DNA from: Zonotrichia leucophrys gambelii
Taxonomy: Eukaryota > Chordata > Aves > Passeriformes > Passerellidae
Reading direction: 5' to 3'
DNA length: 64,000 bases
Assembly: GCF_028769735.1 (NCBI RefSeq)
Contig: NC_088170.1
Coordinates: 53,167,585 to 53,231,584 of the forward strand
Part shown: positions 1 to 13,353 of the stretch, one piece after another
How positions within the stretch are numbered: position 1 is the first letter of the stretch
How the letters are laid out: each line of letters starts with the position of its first letter
The notes under the pieces: generated by a model
What the model saw: only the letters and a program-made list of their open reading frames with translations
Database searches by the model: none
Told to the model about the DNA's origin: nothing
Position numbers and translations under genes: made by a program

Positions 1-3000
1 CAAGATATATTATTGCAAACAAAACTTTAATATAATGATAGGATTATCATATTAATGTGTTATGCTTTAAGTATTCAAAAATTTCTCTCACATTATTATA
101 GTGATGACACAAAAGCATTGCAATAAAAATCTTAATTATAGTCTCTTAATTATAGTCCTTCTACTAATTGCTATAATATATTTTAAGAGCATTAGTCAGT
201 TTAGGTTTTTTTTCCTTTTTTTAATTCCTGAGACTACCAGCAAAACAGGAGAGAAAATCGAACTACACTCTAAAGTACTCTCTATTGGACCCTATTGTTT
301 TCTGGATCTACTTTTTATTGTTTTGTTGCTACATCATTCAGAGATCACTAGAGGACCATCCATTTTATATAAGTTCTTCAGAACATCTGCAGGATTTTGA
401 AGTCAATTTTATTATCAGGAAATCCTTCCAGGAGAGAGAAACATAACTAATGGAAACATAACTTTTATTCTTGCTCTTTTCTTAATCTAAATTAGATACT
501 TTCTGACGGAATGCTAAATATCTCTTGCTCTGAAAAAAAATTTGTTAAGAGCTGCGGATTATCCTCTAGACTCTATGGCTTGCTGCAAGGGTGCAGTATT
601 ATGTGAGAAGGGGAATTTGCTGAGTCTTGAAGCCATGCTTGCAACTGATTTTATGCCTACATTTCTCTTCATAAAAGTCATTGCTTGTTCAACCCTTAAG
701 CAACGTTTTCCAGTTGAAAAAGGCAAACTGATGGAAACCAAGACATCACTCAAATATTCCAACCTTAAACATAAAGTCTTCTATGTTTATATCAGTTTTT
801 TTGGGGTTGTTTTATATATTAATACCTTAATTTTTGGGGACCTTATTATATGATCCTTCATCTTGGAAGTAAAATGTCTTTTCTGTATCTCTGGACATCT
901 TTAGACCTGCATAGAATAAAATGTACCAGGAAGACACCAGGATATACCAGATTGTTTTCTTTGGTAATATTTCCAGATGAATTTTCCAGGTTCATGTACT
1001 GTCACTAAAAATTATTAACATATATAATGATAGATTATTTGAAGTTACAGCTTATCATGAATATATCTGAAAATCCAGAACTGTTAAACTCAGCTGTCCA
1101 AGATCCAGATTCCTACTCTGTTAAAATTTCACCTGACTGATTAACAACTGCAGATATATTTACATAAAATTTTAAAGCATTTCATGACTGGATATTGCCA
1201 TTTTTAAGGCAAAGAACAGTAGGGTCATAAAGCACTCATTCTATTAGAGGTAGCCAAGTCGTTGTCTGAGAGAAAAAGATGAATATGTTAGAATATGTAA
1301 TTTTTATGTGAGAAGTGATGTTTGAGGAGGGATTTCGAAAAAAATGGATGAATGCCAGTGGCACTAGTTTGGAAATTATTTTGATTTTATTATTCTGATC
1401 TCTCTGCACCGAGATTATAAATTTATAATTTACTGAGATTCATATATATTATATACAAAATCTCCAAAGAAATCCTGCCACATTAAAAAAACATGAAAAT
1501 TTAAAAATGTAATTCCTGAAACAGAAGAATGTCTCTACTTGAATTCTATCTCTGTACATTTGTGTATTACAAAGTAGCCTTAAATTTGCATGACCATTCA
1601 CTAGTATAGTCACAATAGTTTGTGATTCTTCCATCCTCTGGGTCAGACTGCTAATTTATACTCTTTATTTTCTCTCTATGCTGTCTGCTTCAGATTTTGC
1701 TCCATCTGCTTTACTTACCTGGCTCCATACTGTCCTCATCCTCTGATTAACTGATTGCTTTCACATCTCAAGTCACCATCGGTTGGTTAGATTCCCTTTT
1801 GTGTTTACTATTCTGATTTTAGAACGATCTGCAGAAGTATTGACCATTTACTCTACAAGTGTGTATGAGCAAATCAGCTCTTGAGGTGATGGTGGGTAAG
1901 GAGCTAATCTTACCTTATTGAGTGAACAAAAGCTAATTTTGTTCCTCTCTCTGTCTAAAATGTAAGCAGTAAATTTTTTTCTGTCTTATTAATAGATATT
2001 TCATCTCTGTGACCAGAGCCAGTCTGGGAAGCAGAAGAGACAACATGAAAGCACTGGAATTGGAACACCATTATCTGGAACTCTTTGGACCAAAAAGTCC
2101 CAATCCTGTGCTGAACTGATCCTTTACTGAGGAAAAGTTAGGAGCCAGCATAGTCCTTTCCCTAAGCAGCAGGGCACTGTGTTCAGAAGAGAGCTTGCAA
2201 GAGTGATCTTTTATTGCCGACATCCACACGCTGTAGGTGCAGGTCTCTGCTGCCTGTCCTTGAGCAGTGTAGCTGCTCTCCAGCTGGTTAGCATTTATGC
2301 AGCAATCAGCAGGAAGAACTAAGTGGAGCTGCAGTGTTCCTGTGTAGCTCAGCAGAAAAATGTTGTGTGCTCTGCATTGCTTTGGACTGCTCTGATAAAT
2401 TCTAATCGACAGGCTTCAGCAGCACAGCCATTGCACGAGTGCTCACCATTGCATGGGCTGGGGAAGGAATGAGCAGCATGGAGTGATAACAATGAACAGG
2501 CAAAAAGTATCCTGTGGAGGTGCAATAGTGAGATTTTAGGATTTTACACTTTCATGGATTTCCACAAAGTATTTAAATGTTTTTTTTTTTTAATAACTAG
2601 GAATGATCATAATGTGGTATTTTATTTTGGTTCGTTGGTTTGTTTATTTGGAGGGGGGAAAAGCATAAATAGTATGGAAGCAGGTCTATTAACTATTGAA
2701 TATAACATTACCGAATTCATAAAGGACAAGATAACTTTTTTTCCCTTGAAGTAATTTAGGGCAACTACACTTCATCCAGTGCGATGGCAGATGGAAGTGG
2801 GAGGGAGTTCATGCTCTCTGACCCTGCCCTGGGAGATGGCTGCGTGAACCTTACCTGCCTGCCCTTCTACAGAAAGGAACAAATTTGTAACAGTATGAGG
2901 GATCCACCCAAGAAGAATCCTTTGAGTCACTAGCAGCACTGCATTGCCTTGTTACTTCAACTTGCTCATTATGAGACCTTTTGCCCAGTTCTTCCAGAAT

Positions 3001-6000
3001 GCAAAAAGCATTTCTGTCTGGCCTGCTTGTAACTGCTTAAAATAAATTCTTCAATGAGCATCAAATTATCCATGGTATTTTCTATCCAGTGCAATGAATG
3101 CATTTACTTAACCTGGATAACATGTGGTTTCATGTAATCCCCAGATGATAATTTGACTGAAATATTCTAGGGAGTCATTATGAGTGTCTTATGCAGAGAA
3201 TCAGAGAGGGAAATAATTGTGTGCACTTGACAGAATGAAATGCTTGTAAAAACCAGTGATTTTATCTGGTACCCTTGAATACAAGAGAGATCCTATTTAC
3301 TTCTTCTAAATGGAAAAGAAATCTCAATGAAAAATCTTGTCTTGGTGTTAATTTAGTTTAGTTGCTTAAAGGCTGGGTACCTACACTGCCCACTTAATAT
3401 CTTCTCTGCCAAAATACTGTAAATTCTGCAGAAACAGCTAGTATCTTGGCACAATGCCCTATAAAATGCTTGTCTCCCAGTTTCACTTGGTTAATAGATA
3501 TTTTATTTTTGCCTAAGCACCTAGACAATAACAGTTTTACTCTCAACTTCACCTATATAATTCATGCTGACAATTCTCCTTTCTTTCACTTATATATTGG
3601 TTTCGTTTATTCTGTCAATCTTTATTAACTACAGGAAGAAGCACTTATAATTATTGGCATTTAAGCCATTAGAGTTTACTTGGCAAAATTTTATCACTTG
3701 CTCTTTTAGAATTTGCAAATATTGGATGCCCTGTTCTCTACAAACATTTCATGTTTTCTGTCTCTCATAACATATAATTATGTATAAAGTGGGTTCTGTG
3801 GTGGCACAAAGAAGCTTTGTGGATATACTTACCACCACCATAAGACAGTTTCTTTGTAGATTAACAATGGTTAGAGTGCACAGGAGTTCAGAGTTCATAG
3901 ATCTAATGCCTGTAAGTGGCTTTCAGTTAGAAGTTTAAGTGCTAGCTACTGACATTTTTATAATGAGTCTGCAGCTCTGAAAAACAAAGCAAATAATGAT
4001 TAACCACACTGTATCAGAGAAGAAAGAGAATTCCTTCTGAGGGAAGAATGTTATTGTGGAAGTGAAAAAGAAAAAAAATTAAATGTTTAACAATATTCCT
4101 AGTTGAATGACTATTTCTGGAGGCCTGCAATCTGGAGTGTAAAAAAAGGCTGTTATAAATATTACAATCTATAATCTCAAAAATGTATAGAAGGGAAACA
4201 CTTCTATCCTGTTGTGTGGCAATTAGACATATCTCTCCAATGCACTCAGAAATCATTCTTCTTCTTCACTACTTTCTCTGCTTATTCTTATTTTCTGGTA
4301 TCCTGGTAATGCTCTGGAGTTTTCGCCTTTAGTCTTTCAAGAACACATAGAAACTTATGTTTGTAAACAATCCAAAACAAATAACTCTCACAATCCTTTT
4401 TATGATATGAAAATATTGTATTGTATTGGTATTTTGTCTAAGAGGCAAAATTTTGCTAGATAGACAAAAGTCCCCATGCTTTTTAGGGAAAAAAATTCAG
4501 AAGGGATAAATTAGGGACTCTTTTCCTATCCCCTGATTTGTTTGTTTTCCGATTTAAAGCTACCTAAACTGAGATTGCTTTGAATTTGATTCCTAATAGT
4601 GTTGGTGGCAATAATTTTTACGATCATGACACTGTTCAGAATCCCAGGCACATTATGACCCTATGGTGTTTGTCAGTGCAGAAAAAAAGAGCAGATAAAT
4701 GTTCTCTATAGCACTTGCAGGGTCCCTACCTATACAGCCTATTACCTATAACAGAAAAATGGAAATACAGGTTAACAGAGAAGCAGAGAAAACAGTGATC
4801 TGGTCTTGTCCTTGGCACACTTGGAGTTTAGCAACTATTGGTTTTTTTATATGTATTGCAGTTATAGAGAGTATTAAAGATAGAAAACAAAACAGAATTG
4901 TTTTGGAGGCTTACGGGGATTATGGAAGAAAGCTCAAACAAGAAAAATGATTGTGGGTCCCACAAAATAAATGAGTAGTAACGACAAGAGGTGACATTAC
5001 AAAAAGTGGAAACAAGTACCCTTTCTTCAATGCAGCAGAGAAGTTGTGAAGAATTTTCACCAGATGTGCAGTTTAAACTGATGGCTGTAAGAATGTTTTT
5101 GATAGCTGCTTCATGGATGGCTGTGCTCATGGTAAGATTGCATGCATCAGTGACAGAGAAATCAAGTCAAAAATATGGAACAGAGTTTGACATGTTTAGT
5201 AGCCCAAAAGGATAGGAAAAAACCTCCAGAGTTTAGCTGTAATGAGGACATGAGGACTACAAAAAAGTCTTAATGTAAATTTTTGTTTAGCTTATGATCT
5301 TCCATGACAGTCCCTAAAATGACATTATTTTCACTGAATAATAATATTATAATAATTAGGTCTAGCCTTATTTTCTGTAGAAATTATTTTTCTATATTTT
5401 GTAACATTTTCTGAAGTAAAAATATTGGAAATTTGTGCTGTTTCCTTCTGGTTGAATTACCAAGTTAATGAGCACAAGTGGTAGCTATGGCTTCCAAAAG
5501 TACTTTTCTGAGTATGTTTCGCTGCATGCACAAATGTTGTCATTAAAAAAATGGTAACTCAAATAGGAATGCTGTGAGATATTGAAAAGGGTTGATATGA
5601 AGTTCATATGGCTCACTCAAGACTTCATGTGGTATAATCTGTAATGGTAATAGATTCTCTTCCACTGTGTTTTTGGTGTCACAGCTGAAGCATTTTGTTC
5701 TCATAGTCAGAAAAATATGCATGTCCAAGTTGAGCCTTGCCAGTTCAGTAGGAAGAAATAACGCAGAAAGTATTGAAGATTAGATTTGTGTCATTTTTTC
5801 TGTTATATATTGAGCTTCTCCTTGAAGAAAAGTGGTTATTCTGGGGTGGCATTGATAAAGAGAGATAAACAGCTTTCTCTTTGCAAGATGTGCAAGATGT
5901 GCCTCAGATCAGTATTCCCCATGGTTACTACCAGTGCCTGGCAATTGCTTTGTGCTGGCAGGTTCTTCATTCTCAATTTCCACTGTTAGACAGATGTGCA

Positions 6001-7464
6001 ACATACGTCTACACAAATGTTTTACCAAAGGCTCTATGCAATATAATATATTCAATCTACAAAGTGGTATTCAAATAGATATTAGGTCTGGTGTGCTAAT
6101 GTTTTGCTATTGTGCCCCTGTACACTGAAAGAATTGGCCCACATGTACAGAAGTTATGTTTATGTATCTTGAGTTTTGTTCATGAAAAGGTAATGGGCTT
6201 AGATCTGTAAAGTAACAGTAGCTTTACTTTTGGCTGAAACAAAAATCAAAGCAACATACGAATGAAACATTCCAAAAAAAACTGGAAATCCTAGGAGAAA
6301 CCATCAAGAGAGTTTTAAGCAAAGTTCAAGATGTAAACAAAAATCTCAGCAGTTTCCAACAGTTTCCACAGAAGGTTGTGAGTTCAGAAATCAATGTATA
6401 GATTACACTGATCTTTGTATGACAGTAATATTGATACCATTCTCCCTGTTACATAAACATTGCAGAAGATTTTAATGAAGTCAGCAACATTTTTCTACTG
6501 CTTTTCTTAGCTGGTAAATCCTTTTTAACAAAATAAGCAATTAATCTAAACCAGCATCATCTAGGAGACCTCAGGAAGGACAAACATTTATTTTGATCAA
6601 AGAATTGCTAACAAGGATATTTATAAAAATTAATAATGAAACAGAGTATCTTAATTACTCTGTGGAAAATTCAGATGAACATACCATATTCACTAGGGAA
6701 AAAGAGTGTGCTGGTAACTTGTCATTATAACAGGCAGATAAATATAGAACAATTATGAATATGGCTCACTTTATTTGTATCCCCACTTCTGCATCTTAAC
6801 TGTTACAACCAATTTATAAAATTTCAAACTTTAAATTCTATTTATCGCAATTAAATTATTGCTCTCTACCATGACTTGGGCCTTTTATACACATAATGTG
6901 CCCATATAGATCATGAGCAAGGGATAGACTATTGGGATCATCTATCAGGAATATCTGGGTTATACAGGAAATGGGAAAGTAGATTAATGTGTCCTAATTC
7001 AGGCTTTTAAAGAATTCACTCTGTGGTTCATGGAGAAAAATAAGGGTATAGAGCCAATGATTAATTTCTTCCTAAGCCTGAAACAGATCAAATTTACCAT
7101 TCTCTAGTGAAACTTATTTCTTTCCATTGATTATCACAGGAGTCCAGGATGCCTGGCTGCTCCTTAAACACCTAGTCTGAGGTGAGGGAAGCTCATACCT
7201 TGAGACTCTTTCTTACTCAAGCAAATTACCTTAGCAGTGAAGTTATCTTTCCATTTCAGCTCTGAAATTGGAATTAGCTCTAATCCCTAGACTCATCATT
7301 ATTTAAAGTGTTTCTTAGAAATCTCAAGAAGCTACAAATTATCAGAGTGGAACAAGAGAATTGAAATGAGGACTAGGAAGGGAGAGCTGTAAAACAAGTC
7401 AGGACTCAGTTAAAGTGTTGATGTGTGGACAACCGTATGCGTAAAAAACTCTTTTCATGATTGG
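1..7464. other. AT-rich unique non-coding DNA
   Basis: No recognisable gene, RNA or transposon. Open frames are short (at most about 103 codons), overlap on both strands and show no known domain, as expected by chance in AT-rich DNA. Two patches, about 1990-2530 and 2760-2900, are less AT-rich than their surroundings, but I could not assign them to a family. Ancient undetected repeats are possible. Confidence 0.6.
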
Positions 7465-8440
7465 GTTCATAGGACAGTGGTTAATGGAGCTGGAGTTTGG
7501 TAACAAGTGGAGGATCTCAAGTGTCCACTGTAGTCTTTATCACTGACCTGGAAGAAACATCAGTGTGCACTTTTATTAAGTCTGTAGATGACACCAAACT
7601 GTGGAGGATCAATTAAGATGCTCAAGTGCAGGGGCACTCTCCAAGGGACCTAGACAGGCTGGAGAAATGGACTAGCAGGAATCTTATGAAATTCATAGAG
7701 GACACATACAAATTCCTGCACCTGGGAGGAAGATGGTACAGGCTAAGGACAGAGAGCTGGGGAGCAGCTCTGTGGAAAGGGAACTTAGGGGTCTGCTGGA
7801 CAGCGAGGCGAGCATGAGCCAGCAGTGCCCTGGCACAAAAGCCTCTTGGACTGCATTAATGGGATCAAAAGCAGAACATAAAAAAGGAGGGTTTAGCCCC
7901 TCTGCTTAGCTCTCATCAGTTTTAGTACCCCCAGCACAAGTCATCAATATCTGGAGTCAGTTCAGCTCATGGCCACTGTGATGACTCAGGGCTAGAGCAC
8001 TTGCCCTGTGAAGAGAGGCTAAGGGAGAGGTGTTCTCTGCCCTGAAAAAGAGATGACTTTGAGGGAATTGGACCATATCACTAAATACCTATGGGGAGGC
8101 CATTAAAAAGGTAGAGACAAGTTTTTCCAGAACTGTATAGAATCAGACTCTGAAAAATCATTAAAATTGGAAGAGGCACACATCAATTATATAGTCCAAC
8201 TTCTCTGCTGAAGCAGAGTCAGCTAATGAAGCCTGCCCAAAATTATATAGTGACAGGATGACATATAAGCTGAAATAAGGGAGATCCAGGTGGATATAAG
8301 AAGAAACGTTTTTCTCAAGAATACAGTCAAACATTGGAAGATGTTACTCAGAGAGATGATGCAGTCTCTTTTCCTCTTTAAAGGTCTTCAAGGTGCAACA
8401 AGGTGTTGGATCTCCTGAGGTTCTTTATAATCTGAATAAT
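7465..8440 (+). repeat. CR1 LINE fragment (ORF2 C-terminus plus 3' UTR), interrupted
   Basis: This is a decayed copy of the avian non-LTR retrotransposon CR1. The frame at 7626-7817 reads RDLDRLEKW followed by RNLMKF and FLHLGGRWYRLR. These match the conserved C-terminal end of the CR1 reverse-transcriptase ORF that I know from bird genomes. Sequence around 7560-7610 corresponds to the upstream stretch encoding the SKFADDTKL-type motif. Downstream, 7990-8130 and 8250-8430 follow the CR1 3' UTR (for example GTGAAGAGAGGCTAAGGGAG), ending near a worn octamer-like tail. It is 5' truncated, as most CR1 copies are, and full of stops and indels, so it is inactive and old. A second CR1 tail in the opposite orientation interrupts it at about 8131-8247. 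Boundaries are approximate to tens of bases. Confidence 0.88.
8131..8247 (-). repeat. CR1 3'-end fragment nested inside the plus-strand CR1
   Basis: On the plus strand the piece starts with TATAGAATCAG and continues through AAAATTGGAAGAGG, TAGTCCAACTTCTCTGCTGAAG and GCCTGCCCA. This is the reverse complement of a CR1 3' tail: octamer remnants, then the stretch that pairs with the usual CCTTCCAACC end. The enclosing plus-strand CR1 matches its own UTR up to about 8130 and resumes at about 8248 (TGACAGGATGAC). The piece is therefore best read as a later insertion. No clear target-site duplication was identified. Confidence 0.7.
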
Positions 8441-11212
8441 CCCATAATTATCCTTTTCTGAGGATGCTCAGAAAAAGAGCTACAGCTAGTGGTCAAATTT
8501 TTGGTTTATTAATCCCTACTTGGGCACATCATGAATTTGTTAGCGTATGCAAGTTTACCAGGTTCTACTTGAAAAGATGCTAAAGTTCTTATTTAAAAGA
8601 CTGTTAATGCTGAGCATCTGTGCTTTAATTTTAGAAATCTCTAATTTGTAGCCTAAATTTATTAGTTCTTGGGTTTTGTGTTCTGTTTTTGTGCTGATTT
8701 AGTTCTTAAACATAAATGACTTATGTTCTTCCTAGGCGTTTACCTGCTTGGTGCATTTATAGGCAGCAGTGATGTTACTCTCAGTTTTTACTTTGTTAGG
8801 CTGGATAAAGCAGACTCTTGCATATCTGTCTCAGGGGAAATGTTCTCCATCCACTTCTTCACATTAGCTGCTTATTTCAGTACCTGCCCCATTCATTTTT
8901 CCTGAACATGTGGCCAGGATTTGGTGCTGGTCTGTGCTCCCTGAAGGATTCTAGTAGTACAGCATGACACATGCTACCTTCTGAGACAATCCCTTCCTCC
9001 TTGAACAGTGCCTTACAGTTTCATGCAGACATTGCATAATGCTAGATGAAACAAATCAGATTTTGGCTCCCCTGTCCTGCCTCCTTGCTTAGCCTTGTGT
9101 GCCGCATTGACAAGGGAGTGCTTGAGTATGTGGAGCCTTAGGGCCCATCCCAAACTGTGAATTTGGATGCACCAATATTTACATGTTCAGTATATGAGCT
9201 CACAAAAGAAATAAGATATCTTCTAAATGTGTCAACTAACAACAGAGCAGTCAATGTTTGGAGCATTTTCATCTGTATTGAAATGTTAGACTTTCTCCAA
9301 AACCAGCAGTAGCTGGGAAAGAAAATTACTGAAGGCACTCACAAATCAACAGGCATCCAGGTTTTCTGGCCTCCTCAGTAAATGTTGACAATCTGGAATA
9401 CTTTGAATAATGAAACACCTATTGTGCAAGCATGACAAACCCAGTGACCAAAACATTATGACACATGTCCCAGTTAGCAGTGTTTTTTATTGCATTGGCA
9501 AAATGCTAACATATAGAGTCCCTTCTCCTCTTAAAAGTGTGTAAGAACTAGATAAATTATTTATGTTGAACTTTTGTGAATTGCTTCTGATTCAGTTCTT
9601 TAAAGTCTGAAAAGCACATCTGGACATGCATCAGTAAATAAACAGGCTAGGCTTCCCTTGAAACAGCTTGTACTTTGGAAATAACCACATAATTTGAGAT
9701 CAGGATGACCCTGGTGTTTAGTTGAATAGCTTTAAAGCATTCCATCAACAGGAATGAAAAGATCCAAGCCAAGATCAATTTGCTGACCTGATGAAAACTG
9801 GGATTTGCAATGCTGATTTACTATGATGACAACAGCCCTATCTAGTTAATTGCGTAAATAAAATGATCCGTTTTCTCCTTCAATATTACAGTTGTCCTAA
9901 AAAATTCTCAAAATTGGGGCATTTGCAAGCTATTCTGGAGAAAATAATATCTTACTGTATGCAAGTGTGTCAGCACATCTAGACTCATATTAGTATGTCC
10001 AAAAACGAAGGATAAAAATGGAAACTGTAATCATTACAATCCTACAGCAGTCACATTACATATGCTTCCTATATGTAAAGTTTAAATTTTTTTGCAAAAT
10101 TTTATATTTTATTAAGATGAAATAGAATGTAGGTTTAAGAAGGAAAAAAATAACCTGAGATGACACTAAAATAATAGGGACTTGCAACTGCTTATATATT
10201 TATTGAAATTTTCACCATTCACTCACCTATTCATTTTTAAATGAAAAAAGGGGAAATTAAGAAGTCACTTAAGAATGATGTTGTAGGGCATACAAAACAC
10301 ACTTATATGAAGAATAATGTGCAGATGCTGCATTTTGTTCAGATCTTATGTGTGATTTGGAGTCTCTGAATCATTGAATGAAAGCCAGATAGGAGACCTC
10401 ACACTAACTAGCATGGAGCTGGAACCTTATGTTTAAGCAAATGTATACTACCTTGATTTCCTAAAAGATGGGCATCTAATGCTATTTACTGTGCCACAGG
10501 ATATTCTACCAGGTCTGTATCTACCACCTGAGTAGGCATGGGTTTTTCCTGAGTCCCATGTCACAGTGTCAGAGCAAAGAGGCTCTCTTGGACAGCCTAT
10601 ATCTCAAATGGCTGGTTATGTTCGAGTAGCTAGGTCAAGCCCAAAATGAGAATATCCTGGTTAGTGGGCAGGTTAACCCTGAACTACATGCATCTATAGG
10701 TTAGTGTCAGCCTGTGAGCTGGGTATCTGGTTTTAGTCTATAATTGTAAAAGGAAGTCTATGAGTCAATGAGGAAATCTAAAGCATAGAGAATAATTTGG
10801 CTGACCACAAGTAAAGACCATTGAGTTTGTCATGTAACTAACTGGCTAGTGACTTCTGAGATATCCTAGAATATAGGAGACATCTACATGGGGTTTAGAG
10901 ATTAGACACAGGATATATGGGAGGTCCATGCCTTTATGGAACAAGACAAATGCTCCATGGCATGGCTTAATGTATTTGGTGTTTCAGTTAAGAGCCAATT
11001 CCTGTGCTTGAGGACAATATCCAGGTTGGTGATTTTAAGCTTTTTTCACAGTCCATGGGGAAAAGGACATACTTGTAGAGCCTGGCTTGACTGTTTTAGG
11101 TATCTCACAAGAAGGGATAAATTACTTTGTAAAAGTGACAGATGGCATGAAAGGACTTCAGACAGCTATCTTACTTGTACATGTGTTCATTATAGCTAAG
11201 TACCTTTTGTTG
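8441..11212. other. Unique non-coding DNA, with one short motif shared with 16.8 kb
   Basis: No gene or classified repeat was recognised. An 18-base string at 10471-10488 recurs with one mismatch at 16774-16791, and weaker similarity continues downstream, suggesting a shared ancient repeat. Open frames are at most 87 codons and carry no domain. Confidence 0.5.
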
Positions 11213-11780
11213 TGTTGAGGAACACTCCCAGCTGCACTTTGTGCACTGGGTGGTGAGAAATGGCTGCAGCCCCTGAAATCAGCTGTGGATGGGCACTGAC
11301 ATCTGGCTCAACAAAGGGCAAGCAGAGCTGCACTACTGGCCAGACAGGGGGCTGGTCACCAGAGACCCTGCAGGACCCAGCTGGAAATGAGAAGAGCCCA
11401 GGCCAAAATCAACACTTGGACCAAGAGGCTAATGCAGGGCACATGAAGAGTGTGTGCACAGAGTGTAAGGGTATAAAAGCCTAGAGATCACTTTGCTTGG
11501 TTTCCTCCCTGGAGACACCAGCTCGAGTTACGCTGCTGCACCAAATGAGCACCAAGAGTGACTCTGAGACTGTGCTGTGGGAAACCTGGGGCTGCACCTG
11601 TAGGGAACCCTGGTCTTACTGTGTGAGGGTGGGTTTTGTGTGGACTCAGGTGAGACCCATTTACTCACTGGAGCCTCCCACCATAAAGGGGCTTTGGACA
11701 CACAGTTAAAGTCTTGGATGGAGTGACTGTAAATCAGAGTGGATCCTGACCTGACAGTAAAGAAAGTTCCTTAAAAAACA
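11213..11780 (+). mobile_element. Solo LTR of an endogenous retrovirus (family 1)
   Basis: The element begins TGTTGAGGAACAC and ends AAAGTTCCTTAAAAAACA, giving TG...CA ends with imperfect inverted repeats typical of retroviral LTRs. A TATA-box-like GGGTATAAAAGCC lies at about 11469-11481, roughly 260 bases in. The same start, the same end and a TATA-like box at a similar distance occur in the reverse-oriented element at 50819-51349, so the two are diverged copies of one LTR family. No gag, pol or env sequence flanks it, which suggests recombination left only a solo LTR. The expected polyadenylation signal after the TATA box is not intact in this copy. I did not find a convincing target-site duplication. 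Short open frames inside it (11260-11709) are incidental. Confidence 0.72.
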
Positions 11781-12118
11781 CATGAATCTTGCAGATATTT
11801 GAAAATCTTCAACGGCTTTGCAGCTCCTCTGTGAACCTTTAAGATATCTCTATCGCTCACAGAGCTCTCTTGTTTTCCTCCAAAAGCATTCCAGTCTGTC
11901 ATAAAGCACAAAGTTCTTAGCCAAACTGGGCCTGAGACAATTTTTGCACCATAGCTTCTATACCTGAGCAGATGCCTAACCTTGCTGGTGTGACATGAGC
12001 AATTTAGGCTGGCGTGCAGGACTTCTAAACCCAGCAGAAAAACACATCAAAACCACAAATTGTATTTACCTATGGTTCCAAGCACTGCAGCCTGAATGGT
12101 GCAGAGATTTTTCCATAG

Positions 12119-12190
12119 GATTTTTTGTTGGTTTGATTTGGTTTGCTTTGTTGGTTTTTTTCAATTGTTTTGGGTTTTATTTTTAAATAA
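12119..12190. repeat. T/G-rich low-complexity tract
   Basis: Runs of T broken by GG (TTGTTGGTTTGATTTGG and similar) over about 70 bases. It is the strand complement of the A/C-rich tracts at 17505 and 48371. Confidence 0.8.
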
Positions 12191-13087
12191 AACCAGATAG
12201 AGTAGTCAATAAATTGTTAGAATGAGCTGATATATTCATAATGCTATTTTGATACATTTTCTTTCAAACCAGTGAGACTAAAAGACATTCTCAAACACAT
12301 ACATCATGAGCAAGGCAAATTAGTTCAACGCTGATTTAGAATCATTGAGTTGTGTTTGTGCAAGCTAAAGTGCAATTTGCTTTCTTGTCTTTATTCAGCA
12401 ATTTATGAGACTGCTTCAGGACACTAATCAATAGTGCAATAGGCACTCTTCAGGACCAGCTGCTCAATGTAGCCCATGGAACTATGGTCCAGCATATATG
12501 TTATACACATATATATCTATAGATGTTTTTTTAAATGAAGGAAGACATTTTGAGAGCATTGTAAAATATACAAAATTATAGACATCTGTTGATAGACAAA
12601 TGAATCAATGCTTGCAGCTGCTCTACATTTTTTATTTTCTTTCCATTAAATATTTTATTCTCTGAAAAATTGGCACAGTATAGCTACAGGCAATACAAGT
12701 TTTCACCACTCATCAAATAATTCTCATGTACATTTTTGTGCTATAATACTACCATACAATTCTCCCTCTTCCTAAATATTTTAAGTTTAGGCTTTTGAAG
12801 ACCAGTAGTAAACTAGCTTTTCTGTTGGAGATGGGAGAGAGTTTTTGGTATCCACTCAAGTAACTTTCTTTCATTTCCGTTAGACATAAATAAGAACTAT
12901 AGTGTTGAAATTTACATTTTTGAAATGTTGAGAGTTTTCAAGCATTTATAATCAGTGGCAATGGATTGAGGGATTTACTGACAGGTAGAGTAGCATTAGA
13001 ATACCTGTTTTTCTAATATGACACTGCTAGCACAACACAATAATTAACATGTTCTTTACCTTTTAAATTTATTTGCATTTCCCCTTT

Positions 13088-13110
13088 CCCCCCCCCCCCA
13101 AAAAAAAAAA
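13088..13110. repeat. Poly-C / poly-A junction
   Basis: About 12 C residues are followed directly by about 11 A residues. It is a homopolymer tract prone to length error in assembly and slippage in vivo. Confidence 0.85.
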
Positions 13111-13353
13111 GAATAAATCATAACCAATTCTAGATATCTAAGAATAGAGCAGAGTTATGGAAAGTGTAACACAGACATTTCCATTGAGGTTTTAAGGCTT
13201 GCCTTCGTCAGTCAGCATGAGGCAGACCATCCCTGAGAATAACCATTGCCAGTGTCTGTATTCAGTTTTTGTTTGCTGGAATCCATCCCTAACAGGTTGC
13301 TATAACTAAACAATGTCTACCCTCTAATTAGCAAAGCTGAATTATGATAAAAT

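Larger units (their letters stand above)
11781..13353. other. Unique DNA with simple-sequence tracts
   Basis: Contains a GT-rich low-complexity tract at about 12119-12190 and a C-run followed by an A-run at 13088-13110. Otherwise AT-rich unique sequence with no gene recognised. Confidence 0.55.

Noticed and set aside
2405..2440. Resemblance of CAGGCTTCAGCAGCACAGCC to the start of U6 snRNA
   Set aside because: Only about a dozen bases match and the rest of the U6 sequence and its Sm-like 3' end are missing.
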